Of a stretch of 48,067 nucleotides of DNA, positions 26,256 through 36,071 are shown piece by piece (position 1 is the stretch's first letter; every line of letters begins with the position of its first letter). The notes beneath the pieces are model-generated. The model did no database searches. It had not been told where the DNA came from and saw only the letters and a program-made list of their open reading frames with translations. Both the position numbers and the translations under genes were made by a program. The DNA is from JADJNW01 sp964526645 (GTDB lineage Bacteria; Bacteroidota; Bacteroidia; Chitinophagales; Saprospiraceae): positions 1 through 48,067 of the forward strand of contig CAZGJN010000028.1 in NCBI GenBank assembly GCA_964526645.1, given 5' to 3'.

Positions 26256-29255
26256 TTAGAAATCGAGTTTAAGATGGAAGAAAATACGACGAGAGCTTGG
26301 GTAAGGCGTTACTTCCACGCTACCAGCAATTGGCTGTGCACCGAAGTTAGATACCTCAGGATCGTAGCTGCCGTAGCTTGTCCACAATAGGAAGTTGTTG
26401 CCCGATACGCCAATTTTTGCCCGATCAATGACATTACCAAAAATACCTTTTGGAAGCGTATAATACAAGCTAACTTCTCTGAGCTTCAGGTAGCTGGTTT
26501 CTTCGATCCAAGGTCCTGCGTTGGCACCGCCACCCCATTCCGTGAGGCGCTCCTGACCATTAGGTATTTCATCTCCATCATCATCGCCCGACCAACCAGG
26601 GGTGTTGCCACCATCATCCCACAACAAAGCAGAAAGATTGATCGCGTTGCCGCCTTTTTGGTAGTGGAACAAGAAGTTAAAGTCAAAATTCTTCAAGAAA
26701 TTCAATTGACTCAAGAAAGACATCTGATAATCAGGCTGGCGATCGCCAAATACGGTTCTACCAGTCGTTTCCGGGCTATTTTGGATAGCGGGGTTACCTA
26801 CGATGGTAGTAGGAGAGAAGCCCTCTGAAATGAGATAGGTACCAAGTGCCACCCCAAAACCACCGGTAGTAGTAGCCGGTACAACAAGGCGTGTGATCTC
26901 TGAACGGTTTTGCCAGTAGAGCACTTTTGCAAACCAATTGAAGTTGGAAGTTCTGATCGGATTAAAGCCAAGCCCTAATTCAATCCCCCTGTTTTCAAGG
27001 TCAGCGGCATTCGTAGTGATACCTGTGATACCAGTAGAATTAGCAGGAACGAGGTTCAGAATCAGGTCATTTACGGATTTGTTATAATAAGTTGCCTCCA
27101 AGGTGACGCGGCTATTGAAGAGCGCAGCATCCAGTCCAAATTCCAGTTCGGAAGCGGTTTCTGGCTTCAAATCAGCATCTACACCAGTTGTGCTGACCAA
27201 ACCACCTTGCTGACCACCGACGATCTGAGAAGTGAGCAATTCAAAAGTAGCGCCGTAAGCAGGCAGACCACCCGTTTCGCCATAGGCAGCCCGAAGTTTT
27301 AGTTGGTTGACTACGTCCTTGATCGTCCAGAAATCGAAGTTAGCGATGTTAGCAGCCAAAGAAACCTTCGGGAATGCATAAAACTTCTCCTGATCACGAT
27401 TCAGCGTGGATCTATCAAAACGAATCCCCAAAGAAGCGATCAGCTTGTCTTCCCAGTTGAAATCCTGCTGTGCAACGAGACCTACATCCGTGATTTTCTG
27501 GTTCGTTTGCTGGCGGGCTTCCACCACTCTTGCCCAGCGCAGGTTGGTTTGACCACCCGATAAGCCCCTACCGCGATTCAACAGAAACTCCGCATCCTGA
27601 TCCAATCTAACCGCGCCCACCGTAGTATTAGAATTCAACGTTCCAAAATTGGTATTAAAAGTCAAGAAACCCTGGATATTCGTGTTCAAATTGTCCTGCC
27701 GCCCCCAGAATACATCGCCAGGGTTAGCGCCTGCGCGTTGGTGCTGCATGATCTCCGGGAAGTGCGTCAAGGTATTGGCACTCAAATAATCTACCCCACC
27801 ATTGATTTTCAATTTCAAGAAGGAATTAGTGGTTTGAAGCAAATCCACATCAATATTAGCAGCAGAAATAAAGCGATCCACTACTTCATTATTGGTACCC
27901 AAATCCCTTACAGCGATCGGGTTATCATTGAAGTAGGGATTGTCCGGATAGTTTCCATTTTCATCCGGAAACAAATCTGCGTAAGAAGGGGTATAAGCGA
28001 TGGTATAACCAATACTACCACCTGTATTGTTTTGGTTGCCAGTGAAACCGCGGCGCGTTTGAGAGCGCACATAGTTGTTGTTGAACGAAATTTTGATTCC
28101 GCCTGTAATCTGATGGTCAATATTGGCGCGCATCGAGAAGCGATCGAAGCCCGTGCGCTTGATGATGCCTTCTTCTGTCTGAAGCCCACCCGATACAAAG
28201 AACTGCGTCTTTTGATTACCGCCGCTTACGCTCAAAGAAGTATTGGAAAGCAAGCCATTTTCGCCATAGAAAAACTCTTCCCAATCGGTGAGCCGCCCTT
28301 CGGCAACCGCCTGGCGATAAGCTTCCAATTCCTTGTTGAGATTAGGATTATTGGCGCCATAATAGGTGGTAATTTTTGATTCATTCCAACCCTCGAAGCC
28401 CTGGAAGTTTTGACCCTGCGCTACACCGATATCCTGGCTAAGGCTTACTTTTGTTTCGCCGGATTGGCCGCGCTTGGTCGTGATGATGATTACACCCGCG
28501 TTGGCGCGCGTACCATAGATAGCAGCAGCGGAAGGGCCTTTCAGCACTTCGATGCGCTCGATGTCATCCGGGTTGATGTCGGCAATACGGTTGGCGGCAT
28601 CGTCTTGGGTAGCTGCGTTTTGACCACCGGAAGCACCATTCAGGTTGGTACGACCATTGCGGACGGTGGAGTTGTCCACATAGACCCCATCCACGATGAA
28701 CAAGGGCTGGGAGGCACCTGTACCCAGGGTAGAAATACCCCGCAACTGGATGTTGATACCACCACCTGGCGCACCACTACTGGTAGTCATTTGTACACCG
28801 GGGATTTTGCCATGCAGCGCATAGTCGAGTGTTTGGGCATTGGTGCTGCCGTTGAGTTCATCCGCTGAGACAGACGTAACGGCATTACCAGAATTGGAGC
28901 GCTTCACGCCGGAAGCCAAGCCGCTCACGATTACCTCCTCCAGGTTGGCAATGTCTTCTTCCAGCACCACATCAACGGTATTGCTACCAGCGCTCACTTG
29001 TACTTCTCTGGTTTTAAAACCGGTATAAGAAAGCATCAGATTGGATGGATCCCTTTGAACCTGCAAGGTAAAGGTGCCATCAAAATCGGTAACGGTACCA
29101 ATCGTGGTACCTTTCACAACGATAGATACGCCAATGAGCGGTTCGCCGGCGGCATCTTTGACTGTACCAGTGACGGTAAATTGCGCCATTGCTACAGCGG
29201 CCATCAAGAGCATCGCCGTAAGCAATAAGCTACTTTTTGAGAAAAGGTTCTTCAT
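26256..29255 (-). CDS. SusC/RagA-family TonB-linked outer-membrane transporter
   Basis: This 999-residue protein has a signal peptide (residues 1-24, ending VAMAQ) and the SusC-type N-terminal beta-sandwich (about 26-110, with LIGVSIVVKGTTIGTVTDFDG). A plug domain (about 115-240) carries IPGVQMTTSSGAPGGGINIQLRG and DIERIEVLKGPSAAAIYG. The rest is a 22-strand barrel ending SRRIFFHLKLDF with a terminal aromatic, as required for barrel assembly. It imports the ligand captured by the adjacent SusD using TonB energy. The absence of a long N-terminal signalling extension argues against anti-sigma regulation. Confidence 0.95.
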   Translation of the reverse strand: MKNLFSKSSLLLTAMLLMAAVAMAQFTVTGTVKDAAGEPLIGVSIVVKGTTIGTVTDFDGTFTLQVQRDPSNLMLSYTGFKTREVQVSAGSNTVDVVLEEDIANLEEVIVSGLASGVKRSNSGNAVTSVSADELNGSTNAQTLDYALHGKIPGVQMTTSSGAPGGGINIQLRGISTLGTGASQPLFIVDGVYVDNSTVRNGRTNLNGASGGQNAATQDDAANRIADINPDDIERIEVLKGPSAAAIYGTRANAGVIIITTKRGQSGETKVSLSQDIGVAQGQNFQGFEGWNESKITTYYGANNPNLNKELEAYRQAVAEGRLTDWEEFFYGENGLLSNTSLSVSGGNQKTQFFVSGGLQTEEGIIKRTGFDRFSMRANIDHQITGGIKISFNNNYVRSQTRRGFTGNQNNTGGSIGYTIAYTPSYADLFPDENGNYPDNPYFNDNPIAVRDLGTNNEVVDRFISAANIDVDLLQTTNSFLKLKINGGVDYLSANTLTHFPEIMQHQRAGANPGDVFWGRQDNLNTNIQGFLTFNTNFGTLNSNTTVGAVRLDQDAEFLLNRGRGLSGGQTNLRWARVVEARQQTNQKITDVGLVAQQDFNWEDKLIASLGIRFDRSTLNRDQEKFYAFPKVSLAANIANFDFWTIKDVVNQLKLRAAYGETGGLPAYGATFELLTSQIVGGQQGGLVSTTGVDADLKPETASELEFGLDAALFNSRVTLEATYYNKSVNDLILNLVPANSTGITGITTNAADLENRGIELGLGFNPIRTSNFNWFAKVLYWQNRSEITRLVVPATTTGGFGVALGTYLISEGFSPTTIVGNPAIQNSPETTGRTVFGDRQPDYQMSFLSQLNFLKNFDFNFLFHYQKGGNAINLSALLWDDGGNTPGWSGDDDGDEIPNGQERLTEWGGGANAGPWIEETSYLKLREVSLYYTLPKGIFGNVIDRAKIGVSGNNFLLWTSYGSYDPEVSNFGAQPIAGSVEVTPYPSSRRIFFHLKLDF

Positions 29256-29644
29256 GCTTTAGAGTGTTTTGGTTAATGAATCAAAAGTCTTTCAGGAATT
29301 AGAACTTTTGAAAGGTGAAAGAAGAGAACAAATCCGTTATTCGGGTTTGAGTGAATTTCAGAGTTGTTCTTTTATAGTAAAAGTCGCTTTTGATTTTTTC
29401 GAGGTAAATCTATAACGATTTTTTGTGAAGCAGTGCGGCGTGTGTGTAAAATTTTATTGTGTCAGTTTATCGTCAAAAAAAATATATGGTGCAATACGGG
29501 AAGTATTGCAGTTATTTATAGACAAAAAAAGGCTTATCTATGAGCTTGGAGGCCATTTATTTACAAAATATTCGAGCCGACGTGATCTTGGTTTCAAGCA
29601 AGCGCGGGCTCGTTAAATCCTTTGATGAAAAAATGTACAAGCCG
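29256..29644. other. Gap between susC and the E1 gene
   Basis: This stretch of 389 bases must hold the SusC promoter, but I see only imperfect -7 candidates such as GACTTTTG at 29288-29281 on the minus strand. A short hairpin, CAATAC (29492-29497) with GTATTG (29503-29508), may end the E1 transcript. Open frames here have no coding character. Confidence 0.4.
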
Positions 29645-32062
29645 CTAAAGTGCGCCTTTGAATCGGTGTGGCTCGGCCTCATACAGCATTTTATACACAG
29701 CTTCAAATACATCCTCCGGATTGGGTTTACTGAAATAATCCCCATCGGAACCATAGGGTGGGCGGTGATCGGAAGCCGTGAGCGTGAGCGGGGCAGCATC
29801 CAGATAGTGATAACCTTCTTGTTTTTCCAATACTTCCTGCATCATGTAGGCAGTAGCGCCACCAGGCACATCTTCATCCACAAAAAGGATGCGGTTTGTC
29901 TTTTTTAAAGACGCTACAATTCGATGTTCTAAATCGAAGGGCAGCAAAGATTGTACGTCAATGATTTCACAAGAAATACCGGCTTTTTTCAGCAAGGTGG
30001 CACCTTCCTGCACTACTCTGACACAAGAACCATAGGTGACAATTGAAATATCCTCGCCTTCTTGCAAAATTTCAGGTACGCCGAGTGGAACGGTATATTC
30101 CCCAATATTATCTGGCAATTTTTCCTTGAGGCGGTAGCCATTCAGGCATTCTATAATGATAGCAGGATCGTCGCTTTGCAACATGGTATTGTAAAAGCCT
30201 GCCGCTTGAGTCATATTTCGGGGTACTAATAAATAGATGCCCCGTAGCGAATGGAGCAACAAACCCATTTGCGAGCCAGCGTGCCAAATACCTTCCAGGC
30301 GATGCCCGCGCGTGCGGATGATGGCTGGCGCTTGCTGAATACCGTTGCTGCGGTAGCGAGCAGTAGCCAAATCATCGGTCAAAGGGGGTAATCCATACAC
30401 CAGATAATCCAGGTATTGAATCTCAGCGATAGGGCGCAAGCCACGCATTGCCATACCAATGGCCTGCCCGACAATCGTCCATTCCCGGATGGCTGTGTCA
30501 AAGATGCGCTCTTCACCGTATTTTTTTTGCAAACCTGCAAATCCTTGATTGACATCGCCAATTTGCCCTACATCTTCCCCGAAGGCAAATAAAGCAGGGT
30601 ACTTTGCTAGGGCTTTGTCAAAAAAGGCATTCATAATTTCGAATCCATTTTTGATGGGCGATTGCTCGGAATAAACAGGCGGCACTACCGGAACGCGGCG
30701 TGCAGCGTATGGAGAGGTGCTGTAAAGATGAGTGTGATAACGCTGTGCCCCTATCGCCTGAATGTTTTGCACCCATCGTTCAAGTGCAGCGCGCGAAGCG
30801 GCGTTGATACCCAAAGAAGCATACAGAACACGGCGTGCGTTTTGGAGCACTTCACTCAGAATGGGGGAAATCATTTCCTTTAATGCCTGCTGGTATTGCG
30901 CTACCTCAGGAAAATCAGCTACCATTTGCTGGTAAATAGCTAAAAGTTCTCGCACTTTAGCCTGAATCGGGTCATTGTAGGCTTTCCAGGCACGGTCGCG
31001 GCATTCTCTGACATACTTTTTACTTTTTTCTTTGATCGCTTTGCATTCCTCAGCGGTAGCAATACCCTGCTGAATCATCCAATGCTCCATGAGGAGGATG
31101 CAATCGTGATCGCGTTCCCAATCCAATCTGTCTTTCGATTTATACCGCTCATGAGATCCTGAGGTGGAATGCCCCTGTGGTTGAGTGGCTTCTTCGATGT
31201 GGAACAGCGCCGGAATGTGGGATACCCGCATCTGCTCGATGGCTGTTTTATAAAGATTTACCAGCGCCGGATAATTCCATGCTTTTTCAACATAGATATG
31301 GATGCCGTTGCCGCTTTCATCCAGTTGAAATCCTTCTAATGCTTTTGAAATACTACCCTTGATGGTTTGATATTCAATGGGCACTGAAATGCCATAGCCA
31401 TCATCCCAAACCGAAACAGCGAGGGGTACCTTCATTACACCGGCGGCGTTCATTGTTTCCCAAAAAGCGCCTTCAGAGGTACTCGCATCACCGATGGTAC
31501 AAAAGCAAACTTCGTTGCCGGCATTGGAGAAGGGATTGTCCTGAGGGAGTACTTTGCTTTCGCGGTATTTTTTGGAGGCGAGTGCCAGACCCAGTGCCCT
31601 GCCCATTTGCCCCGCCGTAGGAGAGATACCCGAAGTATTATTGTACCTGTTTTTTTGTGCGATCCAATTCCCGGATTCATCAAAAAAAGGCGTAGCGAAA
31701 TGGCTATTCATTTGGCGGCCACCGGAATGCGGATCATTATCAGAATCGGCATACAGTTGTGCAAAAAAAGCCTCCACGGTGGAAATACCGGTCACAAAAG
31801 CAAAGGTCTGATCTCGATAATAACCCGCCCGAAAATCTCCATTTTTAAAGGCTTTTGCCATTGCCACCTGAGGTACTTCCTTGCCATCGCCAAAAATACC
31901 AAACTTGGCTTTGCCCGTAAGCACTTCTTTCCTTCCTAACAAACTAGCTTCCCGGCTGATGCAACACCACTCAAAATCTTGTAGGATTTCCTCCCGGCTC
32001 AGCGTTATACCAGCTGCCATTTCAAAAAGGGGTGGATTTTCTAAGACCAAATTTTTTGCCAT
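29645..32062 (-). CDS. 2-oxoacid dehydrogenase E1, alpha and beta subunits fused (thiamine-dependent)
   Basis: This 805-residue protein joins an E1-alpha domain to an E1-beta domain. The alpha half has the thiamine diphosphate motif starting GDASTSEGAFWETMNAAG (191-208) and a regulatory-loop-like HSTSGSHERYKSKDRL. The beta half (about 470-805) has FGEDVGQIGDVNQGFAGL, FDTAIREWTIVGQAIGMAMRG and the transketolase C-terminal segment IIDVQSLLPFD...VDEDVPGG. Together they decarboxylate a 2-oxoacid and transfer the acyl group to an E2 lipoyl domain. Branched-chain 2-oxoacids are the likeliest substrate, with pyruvate possible. Such fusions are common in Bacteroidota. E2 and E3 genes are not in the window. 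Confidence 0.9.
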   Translation of the reverse strand: MAKNLVLENPPLFEMAAGITLSREEILQDFEWCCISREASLLGRKEVLTGKAKFGIFGDGKEVPQVAMAKAFKNGDFRAGYYRDQTFAFVTGISTVEAFFAQLYADSDNDPHSGGRQMNSHFATPFFDESGNWIAQKNRYNNTSGISPTAGQMGRALGLALASKKYRESKVLPQDNPFSNAGNEVCFCTIGDASTSEGAFWETMNAAGVMKVPLAVSVWDDGYGISVPIEYQTIKGSISKALEGFQLDESGNGIHIYVEKAWNYPALVNLYKTAIEQMRVSHIPALFHIEEATQPQGHSTSGSHERYKSKDRLDWERDHDCILLMEHWMIQQGIATAEECKAIKEKSKKYVRECRDRAWKAYNDPIQAKVRELLAIYQQMVADFPEVAQYQQALKEMISPILSEVLQNARRVLYASLGINAASRAALERWVQNIQAIGAQRYHTHLYSTSPYAARRVPVVPPVYSEQSPIKNGFEIMNAFFDKALAKYPALFAFGEDVGQIGDVNQGFAGLQKKYGEERIFDTAIREWTIVGQAIGMAMRGLRPIAEIQYLDYLVYGLPPLTDDLATARYRSNGIQQAPAIIRTRGHRLEGIWHAGSQMGLLLHSLRGIYLLVPRNMTQAAGFYNTMLQSDDPAIIIECLNGYRLKEKLPDNIGEYTVPLGVPEILQEGEDISIVTYGSCVRVVQEGATLLKKAGISCEIIDVQSLLPFDLEHRIVASLKKTNRILFVDEDVPGGATAYMMQEVLEKQEGYHYLDAAPLTLTASDHRPPYGSDGDYFSKPNPEDVFEAVYKMLYEAEPHRFKGAL

Positions 32063-32155
32063 TTTTTTGAGTTAATCTGATTTTAAATTTGGTAGGGTTT
32101 TCGTAAAATGGAATTCTGGCGAAATTAAATTCTAACATTTTGCTAATTGTTACTG

Positions 32156-32163
32156 CAAAAATA
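32156..32163 (-). promoter_or_regulatory. TAnnTTTG box of the E1 gene
   Basis: The minus-strand sequence TATTTTTG (32163-32156) is a perfect -7 element; no TTTG lies at the usual distance. The leader would be about 90 bases. Confidence 0.4.
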
Positions 32164-32285
32164 GAATTTTTTTTTTAAGCAGTCGTTTATAGGCAATACA
32201 ATTAATCAGGTAGATTGTTCAGCGCACAGTACTGGTAGGGCTTTGGCTATTAACTAATCATTAACCTTTTTGTAGGATTCAAAAC

Positions 32286-32316
32286 TTTGCATTTGAAGCA
32301 GATTCAGCTATTTTTG
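32286..32316 (+). promoter_or_regulatory. Promoter of the DUF1573 gene
   Basis: TTTG (32286-32289), 19 bases, then TATTTTTG (32309-32316): a textbook Bacteroidota promoter. The predicted leader to the ATG at 32353 is about 30 bases, and the box overlaps the upstream codons of the open frame, which supports the internal start. Confidence 0.65.
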
Positions 32317-32352
32317 TGGTGTTCAATTTCTATTAACCAAAAGATATTTGTG

Positions 32353-32820
32353 ATGAAAAAATTGGTTTCTATTTTTACTTTGTTGGCATTGGTTGCATCC
32401 GTTGCCATGGCTCAAAACAATGAAGCACGCGCTGCAAAAGCGACAACTGGTGCTGTCATTTCTTTTGAAAAAGAAACAATTGACTACGGTAAAATCCAGC
32501 AAGGTGCTGACCCCATTCGTGTTTTCAAATTCAAAAATACCGGAACGGAGCCCTTGATTATCAAAAATGCACAGGGTAGCTGTGGTTGTACCGTGCCTAC
32601 TTACCCAACTACGCCGATCTTGCCAGGTGAATCTGGCGAAGTCAAAGTGAAATATGATACCAACCGCATCGGTCTCTTCACAAAGCGCGTAACGCTGACT
32701 ACCAACGCTAATCCCGAACAGCTTGTGTTGACCATCAATGGCGAGGTGTTGAAGAAAGAAGAACCTACTGGCGTACCTTCTGGCAATAAGAGTATGTTCA
32801 ACAACAATAATAATAACTGA
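32353..32820 (+). CDS. Exported DUF1573 domain protein
   Basis: This 155-residue protein has a signal peptide (residues 1-20, ending VAMAQ) and one DUF1573 Ig-like domain (about 38-135, with KETIDYGKIQQG, FKNTGTEPLIIKNAQGSCGC and PGESGEVKVKYDT). The SCGC pair is typical of the family. The C-terminus is a run of six Asn coded by mixed AAC/AAT. Function is unknown; such proteins are abundant periplasmic or surface proteins in Bacteroidota. The strong promoter and terminator suggest high expression as a single gene. The start at 32353 is set by the signal peptide and promoter; the frame is open from 32287. Confidence 0.85.
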   Translation: MKKLVSIFTLLALVASVAMAQNNEARAAKATTGAVISFEKETIDYGKIQQGADPIRVFKFKNTGTEPLIIKNAQGSCGCTVPTYPTTPILPGESGEVKVKYDTNRIGLFTKRVTLTTNANPEQLVLTINGEVLKKEEPTGVPSGNKSMFNNNNNN

Positions 32821-32853
32821 TTCTAAAAATCATACGCACTCAATACGAATGGA

Positions 32854-32882
32854 AGCTCTGGGTTAATCTCAGGGCTTTTTTT
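32854..32882 (+). terminator. Intrinsic terminator of the DUF1573 gene
   Basis: AGCTCTGGG (32854-32862) pairs with CTCAGGGCT (32868-32876) with two wobbles and a five-base loop, followed by seven T. Confidence 0.8.
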
Positions 32883-33036
32883 ATAATCATTTGGTAGGAC
32901 AGGAGAATATTTTTTGCCTTACGATTTTGAGTCGAATAGTTTGAGAAGCCAATGAGTAAAAGTCAATAAATTGATCGCCAGAATTTTATAGAAATTTAAT
33001 ATGCTCAATTGCTTGATTAAGCGTCAAAATAGGTAT

Positions 33037-33110
33037 AAAAAAAAAGACCCTGCTTTTAAAGCCAGGGCCTCTAACCCAAACAAATAAACACAAAAACTAC
33101 TTTTAAGGCT
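33037..33110 (-). ncRNA. Probable small RNA, about 74 nt
   Basis: On the minus strand a perfect promoter (33145-33114) is followed within 80 bases by a perfect intrinsic terminator. GGCCCTG (33070-33064) pairs with CAGGGTC (33052-33046), with CTT/AAG pairs inside, followed by nine T residues (33045-33037). The predicted transcript starts near 33110 with AAGCC, has an unpaired U-rich 5' part and ends in the terminator hairpin. The overlapping 71-codon frame would have to be read through this terminator and starts far upstream of the predicted 5' end, so I regard it as non-coding. I do not recognise a known RNA family. Confidence 0.6.
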
Positions 33111-33113
33111 TAA

Positions 33114-33145
33114 CAAATGTAGAAAGCTTTGTAGTTCTAAACAAA
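33114..33145 (-). promoter_or_regulatory. Promoter of the candidate small RNA
   Basis: TTTG (33145-33142), exactly 20 bases, then TACATTTG (33121-33114): a perfect TTTG-(19-21)-TAnnTTTG promoter on the minus strand in an otherwise empty gap. Confidence 0.6.
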
Positions 33146-33631
33146 TAGAATTTTGAGTTTTTTGTGACATGAAAAAATAATTGAATTTTATACCTGGTTT
33201 CTTGTTGACTTTTAGTGCTGAATAGTAACGATAAGCCAACGAATTAATTTGCTAATATACTTATAAGCAACAGTAAATCAGTATTTATTTGAAAAATAAA
33301 CCTTGTTTAAATTAGAACAATTGCTTAGTGAGAACTAATGATTCCTTTTTGGTAGGATAAGCCGGATGACCTGCTTTTTTGTTCCTAATTTGTGACTTTT
33401 GATCAAGAACCTATATAATTTTTTTATAAAATAATATTTCCATCCATTGATCTTTCTACCGGCGCATGTTCTTTTTCAAGTTTTGTTAACACCCTGCTCC
33501 GATTTTGGAATAATCAAAACTTCTTCTGTGTTTGGCACTGCCATATACATAAGCGATAATAACCTCAAAATAGCGAAATAAAAGGAAGATTTTTTATAAA
33601 TTGAGCCGTCTTACTGGTCAACTCTAATAAT
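33146..33631. other. AT-rich gap upstream of the penicillin acylase gene
   Basis: This stretch of 486 bases has no gene-like open frame on either strand. It should contain the promoter for the acylase operon, but I see no perfect box near 33632. No further hairpin with a T-run is evident. Confidence 0.4.
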
Positions 33632-36070
33632 ATGCGCCTTGTCAACTTTTTTATTGCTCTAATAAGCACAACCACCTTAATTGCCCTGTTTAGCTGGCAC
33701 AATCCTTTTCAGATTCCGCTACCGCCCATTGGGGATTTTTTTAATCCGTTTACTGGCTTTTGGCAAAACGCCGAATCCATTGCCCTGCCACCAGTCCAAA
33801 CACTCCATTTTTCTACTTTGAAAAAAGAGGTAACGATTATACTGGACGACCGCCTGGTGCCACACGTCTTTGCTGAAAATCCGGAGGATGCCTTTTTTGC
33901 ACAGGGCTATTTGCATGCACAGTATCGTTTGTGGCAAATGGATATAGCGGTGCGGTCGGTAGGGGGGCGCTTGTCGGAGGTATTGGGAGAGCGCACCCTG
34001 GAGCGCGACCAGATACAGCGCCGCAAAGGAATCATTACCGCCGCTGAAAATGCCCTGCTGGCATGGGAACGCTCACCCGAGGAGGCGGCTTTTATAAACG
34101 CTTATGTGGCTGGAGTCAATGCTTATATCCAATCCCTAAGACCGAAGCATTACCCATTGGAATTCAAGCTGTTGAACTATGCTCCAGAAGAATGGACCGC
34201 CCTGAAGTGCGCTTTGTTTTTTAAAAGTATGGCAGAAACACTGTGCAGTGGAAATGATGACCTGGAAGCGACCAACGCAAAGGCTTTCTGGGGAGCAGAT
34301 ACTTTTGATTTTTTGTATCCAGAGCAAAATCCCAAGCAATCGCCGATTATCCCAGCCAAAGTTCCCTGGAACTTCGAACCCATAGCCATTCCACAAGATA
34401 CAAGTATAGAAAGGATTGGAGCGCTGATTCGGCATCGCAGTATCCCCAAACCGCCGCCTTTTATTGGAAGCAATAATTGGGCAGTTTCAGGCAAAAAGAC
34501 CGCTTCGGGGTATCCCATTCTTTGCAATGATCCGCATTTGAACCTGACGATGCCCTCCATTTGGTTTGAAATTCAACTTTCTACACCACAGTTCAATGCT
34601 TATGGCGTATCCTTCCCCAGTATTCCGGGTATTATCATCGGTTTTAATAACAATATTGCCTGGGGTGTAACCAATGTGGGGCAAGATGTATTGGATTGGT
34701 ACAAAATCACTTGGGCAGATGACAAAAAGGAAAAATACCTATTGGATGGGGGGATGGTAAGGATTACAGAGAAAGAAGAGTCCATCATTGTGAGAGGAAA
34801 AGCGCATCCTGTGATCGAAAAGGTGAAATACACCGTGTGGGGACCTATCGTCTATGAATCGGCAGAATCCCCTTACCAGGATATGGCGATGCACTGGGTA
34901 GCCAGTATCGAGACCGAGGAAAAAGCACATTATGACCTGGGAACTTTCGTCAAATTGATGGGCGCTACCAATTATGAGGACTACTCCAAGGCACTGGAAG
35001 GCTTTGATAGCCCTGCACAAAACTTTGTTTTTGCTGCAAAAGACGGGGACATCGCACTGAAAGTAAATGGTAAATTTCCCATAAAACGACCCGGACAAGG
35101 GCGATTCGTACAAGAAGGAAGTTATTCCAGTAATAAATGGTATGGCTTTATTCCGCGTACACAGATTCCGCAGGTACGCAATCCTGAGCGCGGTTTTGTG
35201 GCTTCTGCCAACCAGCGCTCTACTGCTCCTGATTATCCTTATTATTACAATGGCAGTTTTGATGATTACAGAGGGCGCTATATCAATCGGAGGTTGGAGC
35301 AAATGAATCATATCACACCTGAGGATATGATGGCTTTGCAAAATGACAACTTTAGCATCAAAGCGGAGGAGGGGCTATCGGCTTTGCTACAACTTCTGGA
35401 TAAAGAGGGTTTGACCGACTGGGGAAAACAACTACTCGATGCCCTGCAGCAATGGAATTATCGGTTTGAAAAAGATGCCAAAGCACCCCTTGTGTTTGAT
35501 GAGTGGTTCAATAAGGCATACTTGCTCACTTTTGATGAATTGACGGTTTTCCAGGATTCTATAGAAATGTTGTATCCAGAAAGTTGGCGGTTTATTGAGC
35601 TGCTAACGCAGCACGCCGCGCATCCAGTTTTTGATAAAAAAAATACACCTGCCATTGAAACAGCGGCGCAGATCGTTACGATGGCTTTTGATTCCGTTGC
35701 GGTCGAATTGAAAGAATTATATCCCGAAGGGAACTTCACCTGGGGAAAACACAAAGCTTCTACCATCCGGCACCTGGGGCAGATAGGCGGATTGGGGATT
35801 GATTTTCTGGACATAGGCGGCTATGGCGATGCGCCCAATGCCATCAAAAAAGCACATGGACCTTCCTGGCGGATGGTGGTAGCACTCGGCAAAGAGATAA
35901 AAGCATGGGGGGTGTATCCAGGCGGTCAATCGGGCAATCCTGGTAGCAAGTACTATGATACAGCGGTAGCGCAATGGGCTAATGGAAAATATTACGAACT
36001 CTTTTTTATGAAAAATGCAGTGGATCGTAGCCAGGGGATTTTATCCGAAGTGAAAATGAAAAACAAATAG
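33632..36070 (+). CDS. Penicillin acylase family Ntn-hydrolase
   Basis: This 812-residue protein has an N-terminal membrane or signal segment (residues 1-23). The acylase alpha-chain region contains AQGYLHAQYRLWQMD and SVGGRLSEVLGERTLERD. Autocleavage should occur before Ser280 in IGSNNWAVSG, which becomes the nucleophile of the beta chain. Downstream GFNNNIAWGVTNVGQDVLDWY and the C-terminal GQSGNPGSKYYD are family hallmarks. Members hydrolyse amide bonds of penicillin G, cephalosporins, acyl-homoserine lactones or other N-acyl compounds; the substrate is not deducible. The stop is one base from the start of the CAT-like gene, so the two are translationally coupled. Confidence 0.9.
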   Translation: MRLVNFFIALISTTTLIALFSWHNPFQIPLPPIGDFFNPFTGFWQNAESIALPPVQTLHFSTLKKEVTIILDDRLVPHVFAENPEDAFFAQGYLHAQYRLWQMDIAVRSVGGRLSEVLGERTLERDQIQRRKGIITAAENALLAWERSPEEAAFINAYVAGVNAYIQSLRPKHYPLEFKLLNYAPEEWTALKCALFFKSMAETLCSGNDDLEATNAKAFWGADTFDFLYPEQNPKQSPIIPAKVPWNFEPIAIPQDTSIERIGALIRHRSIPKPPPFIGSNNWAVSGKKTASGYPILCNDPHLNLTMPSIWFEIQLSTPQFNAYGVSFPSIPGIIIGFNNNIAWGVTNVGQDVLDWYKITWADDKKEKYLLDGGMVRITEKEESIIVRGKAHPVIEKVKYTVWGPIVYESAESPYQDMAMHWVASIETEEKAHYDLGTFVKLMGATNYEDYSKALEGFDSPAQNFVFAAKDGDIALKVNGKFPIKRPGQGRFVQEGSYSSNKWYGFIPRTQIPQVRNPERGFVASANQRSTAPDYPYYYNGSFDDYRGRYINRRLEQMNHITPEDMMALQNDNFSIKAEEGLSALLQLLDKEGLTDWGKQLLDALQQWNYRFEKDAKAPLVFDEWFNKAYLLTFDELTVFQDSIEMLYPESWRFIELLTQHAAHPVFDKKNTPAIETAAQIVTMAFDSVAVELKELYPEGNFTWGKHKASTIRHLGQIGGLGIDFLDIGGYGDAPNAIKKAHGPSWRMVVALGKEIKAWGVYPGGQSGNPGSKYYDTAVAQWANGKYYELFFMKNAVDRSQGILSEVKMKNK

Positions 36071-36071
36071 G

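Noticed and set aside
27738..28379. 213-codon plus-strand open frame
   Set aside because: It lies wholly antisense to susC, whose protein is full-length and conserved; its own product has no recognisable features.
33024..33239. 71-codon open frame on the minus strand
   Set aside because: It runs through a perfect terminator and starts about 130 bases upstream of the predicted transcript start; the composition is that of AT-rich intergenic DNA.
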